Source: Desulfoluna spongiiphila
GTDB lineage: Bacteria; Desulfobacterota; Desulfobacteria; Desulfobacterales; Desulfolunaceae
Length of the DNA: 64,000 nucleotides
NCBI RefSeq assembly: GCF_900101345.1
Contig: NZ_FMUX01000006.1
Span: forward strand, 1-64,000
Direction: 5' to 3'
The notes below the pieces were generated by a model. That model saw only the letters and a program-made list of their open reading frames with translations, had not been told where the DNA came from and did not search any database. Position 1 is the stretch's first letter. Each line of letters opens with the position of its first letter. The position numbers and the translations under genes are program-made. Of the stretch, positions 9,283 to 17,858 are shown piece by piece.

Positions 9283-9732
9283 GGAAGCCTCCTGTGGGCG
9301 GGCTTGTTGTTTCAGGAAGGGGCGCGGGGAGAGCAAGGGTGAATAGGAAGAGGGCACCCTTGCGTTTGAGGGAGAGGGTGATCCTGAAAATGTAAAGTAT
9401 GTTCCTGCAGGAAATACAAAAGGTGTGCCTTGAGCCCGGTCTGCCGTTTGGCGCTTTGGAGTGTGGCGAAGCCGTTTTGTCCGGGCGGATGCCATGATAT
9501 CGGTTGTATCGTCTTGTCACAGCTTGATATTTTACTTGGTATTGTACCCTTTTTGATCCGAAGAACGAAAGGCTTTTCCTGTGAACATCGGTTTTTCTGT
9601 TGCCCTGCGGGGAACGTATGGCGATAATTTAAATTGACGTGTTGCAAAAAGTTTTCAAAATAGATAGTTGTGTGTGTAACCCCACCCCGGGGATGGGTTA
9701 TGATGCCCGCGAACCATGACAGGAGGATGGAA
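9283..9732. other. Divergent intergenic region between lipoprotein and csoR
   Basis: 450 bases without a supported gene. It must hold the promoter of the lipoprotein (leftward) and of csoR (rightward). A TTGACG hexamer at 9634-9639 precedes AT-rich DNA, and the GC-palindrome at 9678-9699 is a candidate CsoR operator. Confidence 0.5.
9678..9699. promoter_or_regulatory. Candidate CsoR operator
   Basis: AACCC-N2-CCCC-GGGG-N2-GGGTT, 18 of 22 positions symmetric, 34 bases before the csoR start. Known CsoR/RcnR-family operators are GC-tract palindromes of this kind. Assignment rests on location and composition. Confidence 0.55.
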
Positions 9733-10008
9733 ATGGCTGACACACCAACGCACAAACACCATGATGAGATCGCCAAGCGGCTGAGAAGGGCAGGCGGTCA
9801 CCTGGCAAAGGTGGTTGCCATGATCGAAGGGGAGGCGCCCTGCATCGAGGTGGCCCGGCAGCTCCAGGCGGTTTACAAAGCCGTGGGCAACGCCAAGCAG
9901 GCCCTGGTGCGTGATCATATCGACCACTGCCTGGACGAGCACGCCCTGATGGAACGTTCTGCGGCCGATATCAAAAAAGAACTGGCTGAAATATCGAAAT
10001 ACCTGTGA
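9733..10008 (+). CDS. csoR: CsoR-family metal-sensing repressor, copper-type signature
   Basis: 91 residues, all-helical DUF156 family. Members repress metal or aldehyde efflux genes and release DNA when ligand binds. The residues seen are C37 (APCIEV), H62 and C66 (RDHIDHC), with 25- and 4-residue spacing, the same as the Cys-His-Cys Cu(I) triad of Mycobacterium tuberculosis CsoR (C36, H61, C65); FrmR and RcnR differ at the last position. An N-terminal His-rich tail (HKHH) may add ligands. AGGAGG at 9721-9726 fixes ATG 9733. It is followed after 7 bases by an MFS transporter, so the two are likely one transcription unit under the operator at 9678-9699. Confidence 0.85.
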   Translation: MADTPTHKHHDEIAKRLRRAGGHLAKVVAMIEGEAPCIEVARQLQAVYKAVGNAKQALVRDHIDHCLDEHALMERSAADIKKELAEISKYL

Positions 10009-10015
10009 GACCGAT

Positions 10016-11296
10016 ATGTCGGAACGAATCGATGCCTTGACGGCGAACACCACCCGATACCCCTGGTATCTTTTTTTTCGGGACTGCTATTTCTGGGGCC
10101 CTGTTTTTTTTCTCTACTTTACTTCGGTGCTGAGCCTTTCCGAGGCCCTTCACCTGGAGGCGGTCTATTATGTGGCGGTGGCCGCAGCCGAGGTCCCTTC
10201 AGGCTATCTTTCCGACCGTTTCGGTCGAAGGCGGACCCTGATCGTTTCATCGGCCTGCCTGGGTTTTGCCTACCTTCTTTTTTTCACCGGACACACGTTT
10301 TGGCAGTTTGCCGCAGCCCAGCTTTTTCTGGCCGCAGGCTTTGCCTCGGCCTCGGGCACGGACACGGCCCTTCACTACGAGAGCCTGAAAGGCCTGAACC
10401 GTGAGGCTGAGTATGCCGCCCGGGAGGGGCATGCCCTGCGGTACAGTTTTCTGGCCGGGGGCGTCTCGGCGCTCCTGGGAGGGCTTTTGGCTACGGGGGA
10501 CCTGAGGTGGGTGTATGGTGTGTCGTGTGCTGCCGCGGTTATTTCCCTGGGGGTTGTGTGCTCCATGGTAGAGCCCGAAGGGCGGGCTGGTCAGGTGGCC
10601 GGGCCCTTCGGATCTCAGCTTCGCGGGGTCCTGCGGAAAGCCTGGGGCACTCGGCTCCGTTTTTTTACCTTCTACGCCCTTGCCATGACGGTTTTGCTCC
10701 ATATTCCGTATGAATTTTACCAGCCCTACCTTGAACGGACGCTGGCATGGATGGAGGCCGGAGATTCCATTGCCCCCTCCCTTTCCGGCGTCCACCTGGC
10801 CCTGACCATGGTGGTGGGGGCCTGGATGACCCGGTTTGCCGGGCGGATCCGCCATCGCTGTGTGGTGAGACGGACCCTTCTGGCCTGTGCCCTGCTCCAG
10901 GTGGTGCTCATCGGGGCCATGGCCCTTGTGGTGCATCCGCTGGTGGCTCTGATGCTTGTGGGGCGCACCGCCTCCCGTGCCGTGTCCACGCCTTTGGTGA
11001 ACAGCGAACTCGCCCCCCTGCTCGGGCGTCATGAGCGAAGCACCTACTTTTCCCTCCAGAGCCTGTTGGGCCGCCTTGCTTACGGGGGCGTCCTCGTCAT
11101 GCTGCCCCTTGGGGGCGGGGTGTTCGGAGAGGCCCTGCACGGCACGCTGGTCTGTGCACTGGTGCTTGCGCTGGTTCTTTTCGGGGGGCTTTGCCTGCTG
11201 CCCTTTCCCTGGGGGGAAGCCCCTGTCTGCTGCGGGAGCAAAGGGGCTGCCGCCCGTGGCGGAGACGATGTGCCGGAAAAACCGCTTGTGTCGTGA
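10016..11296 (+). CDS. MFS efflux transporter, probably under CsoR control
   Basis: 426 residues with about 12 hydrophobic spans. The loop 2-3 motif is recognisable as SGYLSDRFGRRRTL around residues 60-75, the classical MFS signature. The C-terminal tail is cytoplasmic with a Cys pair (PVCCGSKG). It starts 7 bases after csoR, implying co-transcription and translational coupling. Genomic context suggests export of copper, another soft metal or a stress compound rather than nutrient import; the substrate cannot be read from sequence. Conventional CsoR regulons use a P-type ATPase, so the MFS partner is unusual. Confidence 0.85.
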   Translation: MSERIDALTANTTRYPWYLFFRDCYFWGPVFFLYFTSVLSLSEALHLEAVYYVAVAAAEVPSGYLSDRFGRRRTLIVSSACLGFAYLLFFTGHTFWQFAAAQLFLAAGFASASGTDTALHYESLKGLNREAEYAAREGHALRYSFLAGGVSALLGGLLATGDLRWVYGVSCAAAVISLGVVCSMVEPEGRAGQVAGPFGSQLRGVLRKAWGTRLRFFTFYALAMTVLLHIPYEFYQPYLERTLAWMEAGDSIAPSLSGVHLALTMVVGAWMTRFAGRIRHRCVVRRTLLACALLQVVLIGAMALVVHPLVALMLVGRTASRAVSTPLVNSELAPLLGRHERSTYFSLQSLLGRLAYGGVLVMLPLGGGVFGEALHGTLVCALVLALVLFGGLCLLPFPWGEAPVCCGSKGAAARGGDDVPEKPLVS

Positions 11297-11553
11297 GCAT
11301 TCCTCTGTGCTCGCGGAGTACAGGGCGATGGCGCTGGAATGATATTTTCTGGTTAAAATCCTTCAGTTTTTTCCTCAATCGTGCGATCAGTACACCAAAG
11401 CATAAACATTCTATTTGTTCCTCCGGATGTCTTGGGGTGCCCGAGGCCGTATGGAGGCTGTTCCGAATTGTGCGGGCGGGGCCTTGGGTGCTCTGTGTGT
11501 CGATGACGTGACGGCCATGCCTTGCATGGTGAAATACAAAACAGGGGGGCGCG

Positions 11554-14418
11554 GTGCTGGGTTCTTGCTTCCGGATCTGTGTGGTGGGGTTTGTGATCGC
11601 GGTGATGTCTACGGGGGTGCTCCTGCCGGGGGACGGGTGGGGTAAGGAGACCGTCTACCTGGTGTTCGGGGGAGACAACAGCTACCCTCCTTACGAATAC
11701 CTTGACGAGCATGGAACACCCACCGGTTTTGACGTGGATATCACCCGGGCCGTGGCCCGGGAAATGGGCATTCTGACGAGCCTGAGGCTTATGCCGTGGA
11801 ACGAGGCCCGCAGCGCCCTCAAGGCCGGTGAGGTCGATGTGCTCATGGGGATGTTCAAGAGCCCTGAGCGCCAGAGAAACTTTGCCTTCAGCATGCCACA
11901 TAACGTGGCGTCCTATGCCGTATTTGTGCCCGAAGGAAGCCCCGTCGGTTCTTTGGGAGAGATCCGGGGCAGGCGGGTGATTGTCCAGGACGGGGACATC
12001 GGCCACGATTACCTGCTTCAGCAGGCCGAACCGGTTCAGATCGTGCTGCGGGAGAACATGCACGAGGTGCTCAAGTCCCTTGCTGCTGGGGAGGGGGATG
12101 CCGCCCTGCTCTCCCGGGTACAGGGGCTCATGATCCTCAAGGCCGAGGGGCTTGATGCCATCAAACCCGTGGGGCCTCCGGTCTTGCAGCAGGACTATTG
12201 CTTTGCCGTGAGAAAAGGGGACCACCGGGTTCTCTCCCTGCTCAACGAGGGGCTCAGCCTCATCAAGGCATCGGGCCGCTACGACGAAATCCATGATAAA
12301 TGGTTCGGCGCCTACAGGTCCGAGGGGTTCAGCGGCCTGGAACTCCTCGCACACATGGCCATGGTGGGGGGACCGCTGGTGGCGGTGGCCCTGCTTTTTC
12401 TGCTGTGGAGCTGGAGTCTGAAGCGAAAGGTGGCAAGACGTACGGAAGAGCTCTCCAAGGCCAATGATATCCTGAGCCGTCAGATCGATGAGAGGCTCCA
12501 GGCCGAGCGGGCGTTCCGGGAAAGTGAGCGGCGCTATCGGGAGATTTTCAATACCCCCAACGACGCCATTCTCCTCCATGATGCCGGGACAGGCGGTGTT
12601 GTGGACATCAACAGGCCCGGCCTTGCCATGCTGGGCTATAGCCGCGACGAGATCCTCGGCGCCGGGTTTGAGACCCTGCTATCAGGCCAGGGTGACTCCA
12701 CCGGAGAAAAGGCGATGGTTCTTTTTCAGAAGGTGGCAAAGGGGTTCCCCCAGGTGGCCCAGTGGGAGGGCCGTCGAAAGGACGGGTCTGTTTTCTGGGT
12801 GGAGGTGTCCCTTAAAGTGGCTCGCTTTACGGATCAGGATTGCGTGGTTTCCGTGGGACGGGATATCAGCGCCAGGAAAGAGGCCGAGGAGAAGCTTTCC
12901 CAGGAGAAAGAGCGCCTTGCCGTGACCTTGCGGAGTATCGGGGACGGGGTTATCACAAGCGACGTGTCCGGCCGGGTGGTCCTGATGAACAAGATCGCCG
13001 AAAAGCTCACGGGCTGGACCCAGGCCGAGGCCGCCGGAAAACCCATGGCCGACGTGTTTCGCATCATCAACGAGAAGACGCGCAAGCCCTGCGAAAACCC
13101 GGTGGAAAAAGTCCTGGCAACGGGCAACATCATCACCCTGGCAAACCATACGGCACTCATTGCAAAAGACGGTACCGAACGCTGCATCGCCGACAGCGGG
13201 GCGCCCATCATGGACCGTACCAGCGCCATCGTGGGGGTGGTCCTCGTGTTTCGGGACGTGACGGACGAGAACCGCATGGAAGAGGAGCTGCTCAAGGCCC
13301 GGAAGCTCGAGTCCGTCGGGGTGCTTGCCGGGGGGATCGCCCACGATTTCAATAATATTCTCACGGCGGTACTGGGCGGGGTGAGCCTTGCACGAACCCG
13401 CAGCCTGGAGAACTCCGAGGTCCACAGGCTCCTGACGGATGTGCTGAAGGCCTGTGAGCGGGCCAAGGACCTGACCCAGCAGCTTTTGACCTTTTCCAAG
13501 GGGGGCGCTCCGGTTATCCGGGTCGCCTCGGTGGTGGATGTGGTGCGGGAATCGGCGGGGTTTGTGCTCCGGGGAAGCCGGGTGCGCTGTGAGACCCGTT
13601 TTGCCGAAGACCTCTGGCCTGCGGAGATCGACTCCGGACAGATCAGCCAGGTGGCGCAGAACCTGATTCTCAACGCGGTGCAGGCCATGCCCCGGGGCGG
13701 GGTGATCACCATCACCGCCGAGAATCACTTCATCGACGCCACGCGTGTGGGCTACCTCCCCCTCAAGGGCGACCGGTATGTGAAACTCACCTTCTGCGAT
13801 GAAGGACCCGGCATCCCTGAAGAGATCGTGGACCGGGTGTTCGATCCCTTTTTTACCACCAAGAAGACCGGCAGCGGCCTGGGCCTTGCCACCACCCATT
13901 CCATTGTCTACAAGCACGACGGCCACATCCGGGTGACGTCGACCCCCGGCCGGGGGACCTGTTTCACCCTCTACCTTCCCGCATCGGAGGAGCCGCTTCC
14001 CGAACCCCTTGAGGTGCAGCCCGAGCTCCGGGTGCAGGGGCAGGGCCGGATCCTGGTGATGGACGATGAGGAGATGGTGCGGGACGTGGTGGAGGGCTTG
14101 CTTCTCTCCATGGGCTATGAGGTGCTGCTCACGGCCAGCGGTGATGAGGCGGTGGCCGTCTACAGGGAGCGCCACGGCGGACCTGAGCCCGTGGACGTGG
14201 TGATCACGGACCTGACGGTGGCCGGGGCCATGGGGGGGCTGGAAGCCGCGGGTCTGATCCGGCAATGGGACCCCGATGCCCGGGTGGTGGTCTCCAGCGG
14301 GTACTCCAACGACCCGGTCATGGCCGATTACAAGGCCCACGGATTCTGCGCGGCCATCGTAAAACCCTATACCCATGCCGACCTTATGGCGGTGGTCGCA
14401 GGAGCCATGGAAGGATGA
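11554..14418 (+). CDS. Hybrid sensor histidine kinase with periplasmic solute-binding sensor
   Basis: 954 residues. Order: signal-anchor (1-30), bacterial extracellular solute-binding protein family 3 domain (about 35-255, GGDNSYPPYEYLDEHG at its start), transmembrane helix (about 268-290), coiled coil, two PAS domains (about 320-440 and 450-570), HisKA with phosphoacceptor H597 (GGIAHDFNN), HATPase (N box NLILNAVQAM, DEGPGIP, GSGLGLATTHS) and a C-terminal receiver with phosphorylatable D886 (VITDL) and a KPY Lys. The kinase therefore reads a periplasmic amino-acid-like ligand and phosphorylates its own receiver. No output regulator is adjacent. GTG 11554 is the only start that leaves a signal sequence. 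Confidence 0.9.
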   Translation: MLGSCFRICVVGFVIAVMSTGVLLPGDGWGKETVYLVFGGDNSYPPYEYLDEHGTPTGFDVDITRAVAREMGILTSLRLMPWNEARSALKAGEVDVLMGMFKSPERQRNFAFSMPHNVASYAVFVPEGSPVGSLGEIRGRRVIVQDGDIGHDYLLQQAEPVQIVLRENMHEVLKSLAAGEGDAALLSRVQGLMILKAEGLDAIKPVGPPVLQQDYCFAVRKGDHRVLSLLNEGLSLIKASGRYDEIHDKWFGAYRSEGFSGLELLAHMAMVGGPLVAVALLFLLWSWSLKRKVARRTEELSKANDILSRQIDERLQAERAFRESERRYREIFNTPNDAILLHDAGTGGVVDINRPGLAMLGYSRDEILGAGFETLLSGQGDSTGEKAMVLFQKVAKGFPQVAQWEGRRKDGSVFWVEVSLKVARFTDQDCVVSVGRDISARKEAEEKLSQEKERLAVTLRSIGDGVITSDVSGRVVLMNKIAEKLTGWTQAEAAGKPMADVFRIINEKTRKPCENPVEKVLATGNIITLANHTALIAKDGTERCIADSGAPIMDRTSAIVGVVLVFRDVTDENRMEEELLKARKLESVGVLAGGIAHDFNNILTAVLGGVSLARTRSLENSEVHRLLTDVLKACERAKDLTQQLLTFSKGGAPVIRVASVVDVVRESAGFVLRGSRVRCETRFAEDLWPAEIDSGQISQVAQNLILNAVQAMPRGGVITITAENHFIDATRVGYLPLKGDRYVKLTFCDEGPGIPEEIVDRVFDPFFTTKKTGSGLGLATTHSIVYKHDGHIRVTSTPGRGTCFTLYLPASEEPLPEPLEVQPELRVQGQGRILVMDDEEMVRDVVEGLLLSMGYEVLLTASGDEAVAVYRERHGGPEPVDVVITDLTVAGAMGGLEAAGLIRQWDPDARVVVSSGYSNDPVMADYKAHGFCAAIVKPYTHADLMAVVAGAMEG

Positions 14419-14707
14419 CGGCGTGCGGGGCGCTCCGGCCCTGGGATATATCGCTACACTTGAGGTCGGGACTTTGGTATAGTACAGCCCTTTCCGGCCC
14501 GGCAGTGACAAGAAGAACGGGCTGGGAACCGGAACTGTCAAGGCGTCCGCCTGTTTTTTGAAATGGGGGCGGTCGTCCCGCTTAAGGAATGGATCACAAC
14601 AGCCGGCATCAGGGGTGGCGGAAGAAAAAAAACGGCTTGTGCCCGTGCGCCCGGAAGGGGGCTTTCGGAAGGCGCTGCGTGCAAGCGGTCTTTATGGATT
14701 GGTTTTC

Positions 14708-15724
14708 ATGACATACAGAGTTGCAATCAACGGATATGGTCGTATCGGGCGGTGTATTTTGCGGGCCCTTTACGAGTCGAGTCACCGGGACGACCTGGTG
14801 ATCGTGGGGATCAATGAGCTTTCCGACATCGAGTCCATCGCCCACCTGACGAAGTACGATTCCACCCACGGACGGTTTGACGGGGATGTTTCCTGCGTGG
14901 GGCACACCCTGATGGTTAATGGGGACCCCATTGCAGTCACCTACCAGAAAGAGCTTTCCCGTTTGGCCTGGGACAAACTGGGGGTGGATGTGGTCCTGGA
15001 GTGCACCGGGTGTTTCACCCGGCGTTCCATGGCTGAAAAGCACATCGAGGCCGGGGCGAAAAAGGTGGTCTACTCCTGCCCCGCCGAGCCGGATGTGGAT
15101 GCCACCATCGTGTACGGCACCAACCACGACACCCTGAAAAAAGAGCACACCGTGGTCTCCAACGCCTCGTGCACCACCAACTGCATTGTGCCGGTGATCA
15201 AGACCCTTGACGAGTCCTTCGGCATCGAGAGCGGGGTCATCACCACCGTGCACTCCATGATGAACGATCAGCCGGTTATCGATGCCTACCACGATCAGGA
15301 TCTTCGCAAGACCAGAAGCTCCAGCCACTCCATCATCCCTGTGAACACAGGGCTTGCAAAGGGACTGGACCGCATCCTGCCCCATCTTGAGGGGCGCTTT
15401 GAGGCCCTTGCCCTGCGGGTGCCGACCTTGAACGTGTCGGCCATGCAGCTCACCGCCCAGGTGCGCGAAAAGACCGATGCCGAAGCCGTGAACGAGGCTC
15501 TCTACAAAGCAGCCCACAACGGCATGAACGGCATCCTGGGCTACACCGAGGTGCCCCTGGTCTCCTGCGACTACAACCACGACCCCCGTTCGTCCGTGGT
15601 GGACGGCACCCAGACCCGCGTCTCCGGTCACACGGTGAGCGTCCTGGCCTGGTTCGACAACGAGTGGGGATACGCCAACCGCATGCTGGATACCACCCTG
15701 GCCCTGATGCGGGCCGACGCGTAA
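14708..15724 (+). CDS. epd: Erythrose-4-phosphate / glyceraldehyde-3-phosphate dehydrogenase (Epd/GapB type)
   Basis: 338 residues. NAD-binding motif INGYGRIGR at 7-15, catalytic Cys in SNASCTTNC around residue 155. Several stretches fit Epd rather than glycolytic GapA: YNHDPRSSVVDGTQTRVSG and NEWGYANRMLDTTLA near the C-terminus, and an HSMMNDQ catalytic loop. Epd makes 4-phosphoerythronate for vitamin B6; GapB-type enzymes act in gluconeogenesis, so the choice is not certain. The start matches the family N-terminus (MTYRVAING) although its SD is poor; the frame extends 50 codons upstream without homology. A module A hairpin plus T9 terminates it at 15756-15809. Confidence 0.85.
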   Translation: MTYRVAINGYGRIGRCILRALYESSHRDDLVIVGINELSDIESIAHLTKYDSTHGRFDGDVSCVGHTLMVNGDPIAVTYQKELSRLAWDKLGVDVVLECTGCFTRRSMAEKHIEAGAKKVVYSCPAEPDVDATIVYGTNHDTLKKEHTVVSNASCTTNCIVPVIKTLDESFGIESGVITTVHSMMNDQPVIDAYHDQDLRKTRSSSHSIIPVNTGLAKGLDRILPHLEGRFEALALRVPTLNVSAMQLTAQVREKTDAEAVNEALYKAAHNGMNGILGYTEVPLVSCDYNHDPRSSVVDGTQTRVSGHTVSVLAWFDNEWGYANRMLDTTLALMRADA

Positions 15725-15730
15725 GTCTGC

Positions 15731-15809
15731 AAGTGTGCCACCTTGAAAACTGATTGCGAATGCGTTTTGCCCCTTGGTCCTCGGGTCACATCGCATTCGC
15801 TTTTTTTTT
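15731..15809. terminator. Module A hairpin acting as bidirectional terminator
   Basis: AAGTGTGCCACCTTG followed by stem GCGAATGCG (15756-15764) pairing with CGCATTCGC (15792-15800) and then nine T. It is a module A copy without the GCCTCCGG tip, placed between the converging ends of epd and the sigma54 regulator gene. Confidence 0.8.
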
Positions 15810-15833
15810 GCCGATCGGGGTGGACTGTTTTTT

Positions 15834-17378
15834 TCAGGATGCACCCCGCCCGAAGGGGATCCCCAGTTTTCGCAGCCTGTGGCGCAGGGTGCTGGGGTGG
15901 ATGCCCAGCAGGGCGGCGGCCCCGACGTCCCCTTGGATTTTTCCGCCGGTCTGCTCCATCATCCGGGTCAGGTGCCTGCTGATCACCGCATCCAGGGTGA
16001 CGGGCCCTTCAAGAGACGCTGCAACGGGCTCGTGGGTGAGGGCCTCGGGCGCTGCCACCTCGGCAAACTGCAGCGGGGTGTCCCGGTCTCCGGAATAGTT
16101 GCGGATGATCTCCCGCTCCACAATGTTTTCAAGCTCCCGGACGTTGCCTGGCCAGTGATACCGCTGAAGCCTTTCCAGGGCGCCGGGGGCAGGCACCGGG
16201 AGGTAGGGCAGCTTCATCTCGCGGCTCTTTTTTTCGATGAAGTGGTTCACAAGGGCCGGAATGTCGGCTTTCCTTTCCCGCAGCGGAGGGATGGTCAGCG
16301 GAAAGACGTTGAGCCTGAACCAGAGGTCTTTCCTGAAGGTGTTCGCTTTGACCATGGCCTCCAGCTCTCGGTGGGTGGCGGCGATGATCCGCACATCCGC
16401 CGTGATCTGTTCGGTTCCCCCCACCCGTTCAAACTCTTTGGTCTGAAGCACCCTCAGCAGCCTTACCTGGGCGGCGTGGGGCAGCTCGCCGATCTCATCT
16501 AAAAAAAGGGTCCCCCCATGGGCCCGCTCAAACCGTCCCCGTTTCCGTGAAAGGGCACCCGTAAAGGCTCCTTTTTCATGACCGAAAAGCTCGCTGTCCA
16601 GCAGGCTCTCCGGGATGGCCCCGCAGTTGACCTTGATAATGGGGCCCCTTGCCCTGGACGAGTTGTAGTGAATCGCGTTGGCGATGACCTCTTTTCCCAC
16701 CCCCGTTTCCCCAAGCAGAAGCACCTGGCTGTCCAGGGGTGCCACCTGCCGCACTTTTTCCATCACATCCTGCAGTCCGAAATGTTCCCCGATGATGGTG
16801 TCTCCGCTCATGCGGTGGAGTTCACTGGTTAAAAACCGGTTGTCGTCTTTGAGCATCTCCTGGAGGCGAAGCACCTCCTGGTACCTCAAGGCGTTGCTCA
16901 TGGCCACGGCAAAGGGGTCGTGGAGCAGGGAGAGGAGCCGGGCGTGCTCTTCCGTGAACTGGCTCTCCTTCAGGGCACTCACCGCCACCACCCCCAGGCG
17001 CTGGTTTTTGGTCATGAGGTGAAGCACGGCAGAGGAGAAGACGGACGTGATGCCCATGTGTTCTGCCACCCGCTGGGCCACCGGATTGTCGGCAGGTCGG
17101 TTGCTCAGGGAGGTCTGGCTCAATTGGGATTCGATGAAGGCCACCTCGCGTTCCGTGATCTCCACCACGGTCCCCGGGGACATCATGGGAAAGCCCGCCT
17201 GGGCCACGGAACAGATGCCGGGGATGGAGGGGTCCAGGTAGTCCATTGTGATGTTTTCGGCCGGCATGTAGCGTTGCAGGAAGCCTAAGCATTCATCAAG
17301 GGCTTCGCCGATGTCGATGCTGCCGCAGATGGCCAGGGTGCCCTGGTGAAAAAAACTGATGTCGTCGGTTCGGGGCAT
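15834..17378 (-). CDS. Sigma54-dependent transcriptional activator, GAF sensor
   Basis: 514 residues: GAF domain (about 10-165), AAA+ sigma54-interaction domain with Walker A GETGVGKE (223-230), the sigma54-contact loop GAFTGA (270-275), Walker B LFLDEIGE (291-298), and a Fis-type helix-turn-helix at the C-terminus (GAAALLGIHPSTLRHRLRK). It binds upstream sites and opens sigma54 promoters; there is no receiver domain, so the GAF module senses a small molecule directly (FhlA/NorR style). ATG 17378 has GGAGAG nine bases upstream; the frame continues to 18560 without homology. It is divergent from an RND efflux operon that has both a palindromic site and a -24/-12 promoter, making that operon its most likely target. 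Confidence 0.92.
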   Translation of the reverse strand: MPRTDDISFFHQGTLAICGSIDIGEALDECLGFLQRYMPAENITMDYLDPSIPGICSVAQAGFPMMSPGTVVEITEREVAFIESQLSQTSLSNRPADNPVAQRVAEHMGITSVFSSAVLHLMTKNQRLGVVAVSALKESQFTEEHARLLSLLHDPFAVAMSNALRYQEVLRLQEMLKDDNRFLTSELHRMSGDTIIGEHFGLQDVMEKVRQVAPLDSQVLLLGETGVGKEVIANAIHYNSSRARGPIIKVNCGAIPESLLDSELFGHEKGAFTGALSRKRGRFERAHGGTLFLDEIGELPHAAQVRLLRVLQTKEFERVGGTEQITADVRIIAATHRELEAMVKANTFRKDLWFRLNVFPLTIPPLRERKADIPALVNHFIEKKSREMKLPYLPVPAPGALERLQRYHWPGNVRELENIVEREIIRNYSGDRDTPLQFAEVAAPEALTHEPVAASLEGPVTLDAVISRHLTRMMEQTGGKIQGDVGAAALLGIHPSTLRHRLRKLGIPFGRGAS

Positions 17379-17504
17379 GGGCTCTCTCCAGATGGGTAAC
17401 AGGTGGTCTTCAGCCCTTGGCGGCGTTGGGATAGCCGCCGTGACGTGCACCCGCAGGGGAGGCTCGCTGAAGAAGTGCCATATAAGATATGTATCGAAGA
17501 AAGG

Positions 17505-17540
17505 TGTCATATGCAACATGTTAAAATGTTGCATATGACA
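17505..17540. promoter_or_regulatory. 36-bp palindrome, candidate enhancer site (UAS) for the sigma54 activator
   Basis: TGTCATATGCAACAT and ATGTTGCATATGACA are perfect 15-base inverted repeats separated by 6 bases. The centre is about 97 bases upstream of the transcription start predicted from the -24/-12 element at 17593, the usual spacing for an enhancer site. Confidence 0.75.
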
Positions 17541-17592
17541 TTTTGTGGTTTGTGGCTTTAGCAATAGTCTGAAAATATACATAAAAAAATCA

Positions 17593-17608
17593 TGGCATGG
17601 TTTTGGCA
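17593..17608 (+). promoter_or_regulatory. Predicted sigma54 (-24/-12) promoter
   Basis: TGGCATGGTTTTGGCA carries the invariant GG and GC dinucleotides exactly 10 bases apart and differs from TGGCACG-N4-TTGCA at two positions. It points toward the efflux genes. Confidence 0.7.
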
Positions 17609-17858
17609 AAAGAAGGGGGTAACCATGCCGGAAGGGGAAGGCTTGGAAACAATCCCCTGATCGCCCACGGGCGACATCCGGTGGCGAGTCCGGGGACGCG
17701 CCGACTCCTGAGGCCATGCTTCGACTGCAATGATCCCCCCCCCCATTTTCAGGGCGGTCGACAGCGTAGCCGGGAGGGGCGCTTCCCCGGACGTTCAACC
17801 AAAAAAATAAAGATGAGCGGCGGACCGGTTCGTTCGCCCGGGGAGATGGAGACGACCT

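Noticed and set aside
12682-14541. 619-residue frame antisense to the hybrid kinase
   Set aside because: Low-complexity His/Gly/Pro composition of a shadow frame; the sense strand has intact kinase motifs.
14558-14707. 50-codon extension of epd
   Set aside because: The family N-terminus (MTYRVAING) starts at 14708; upstream residues show no homology.
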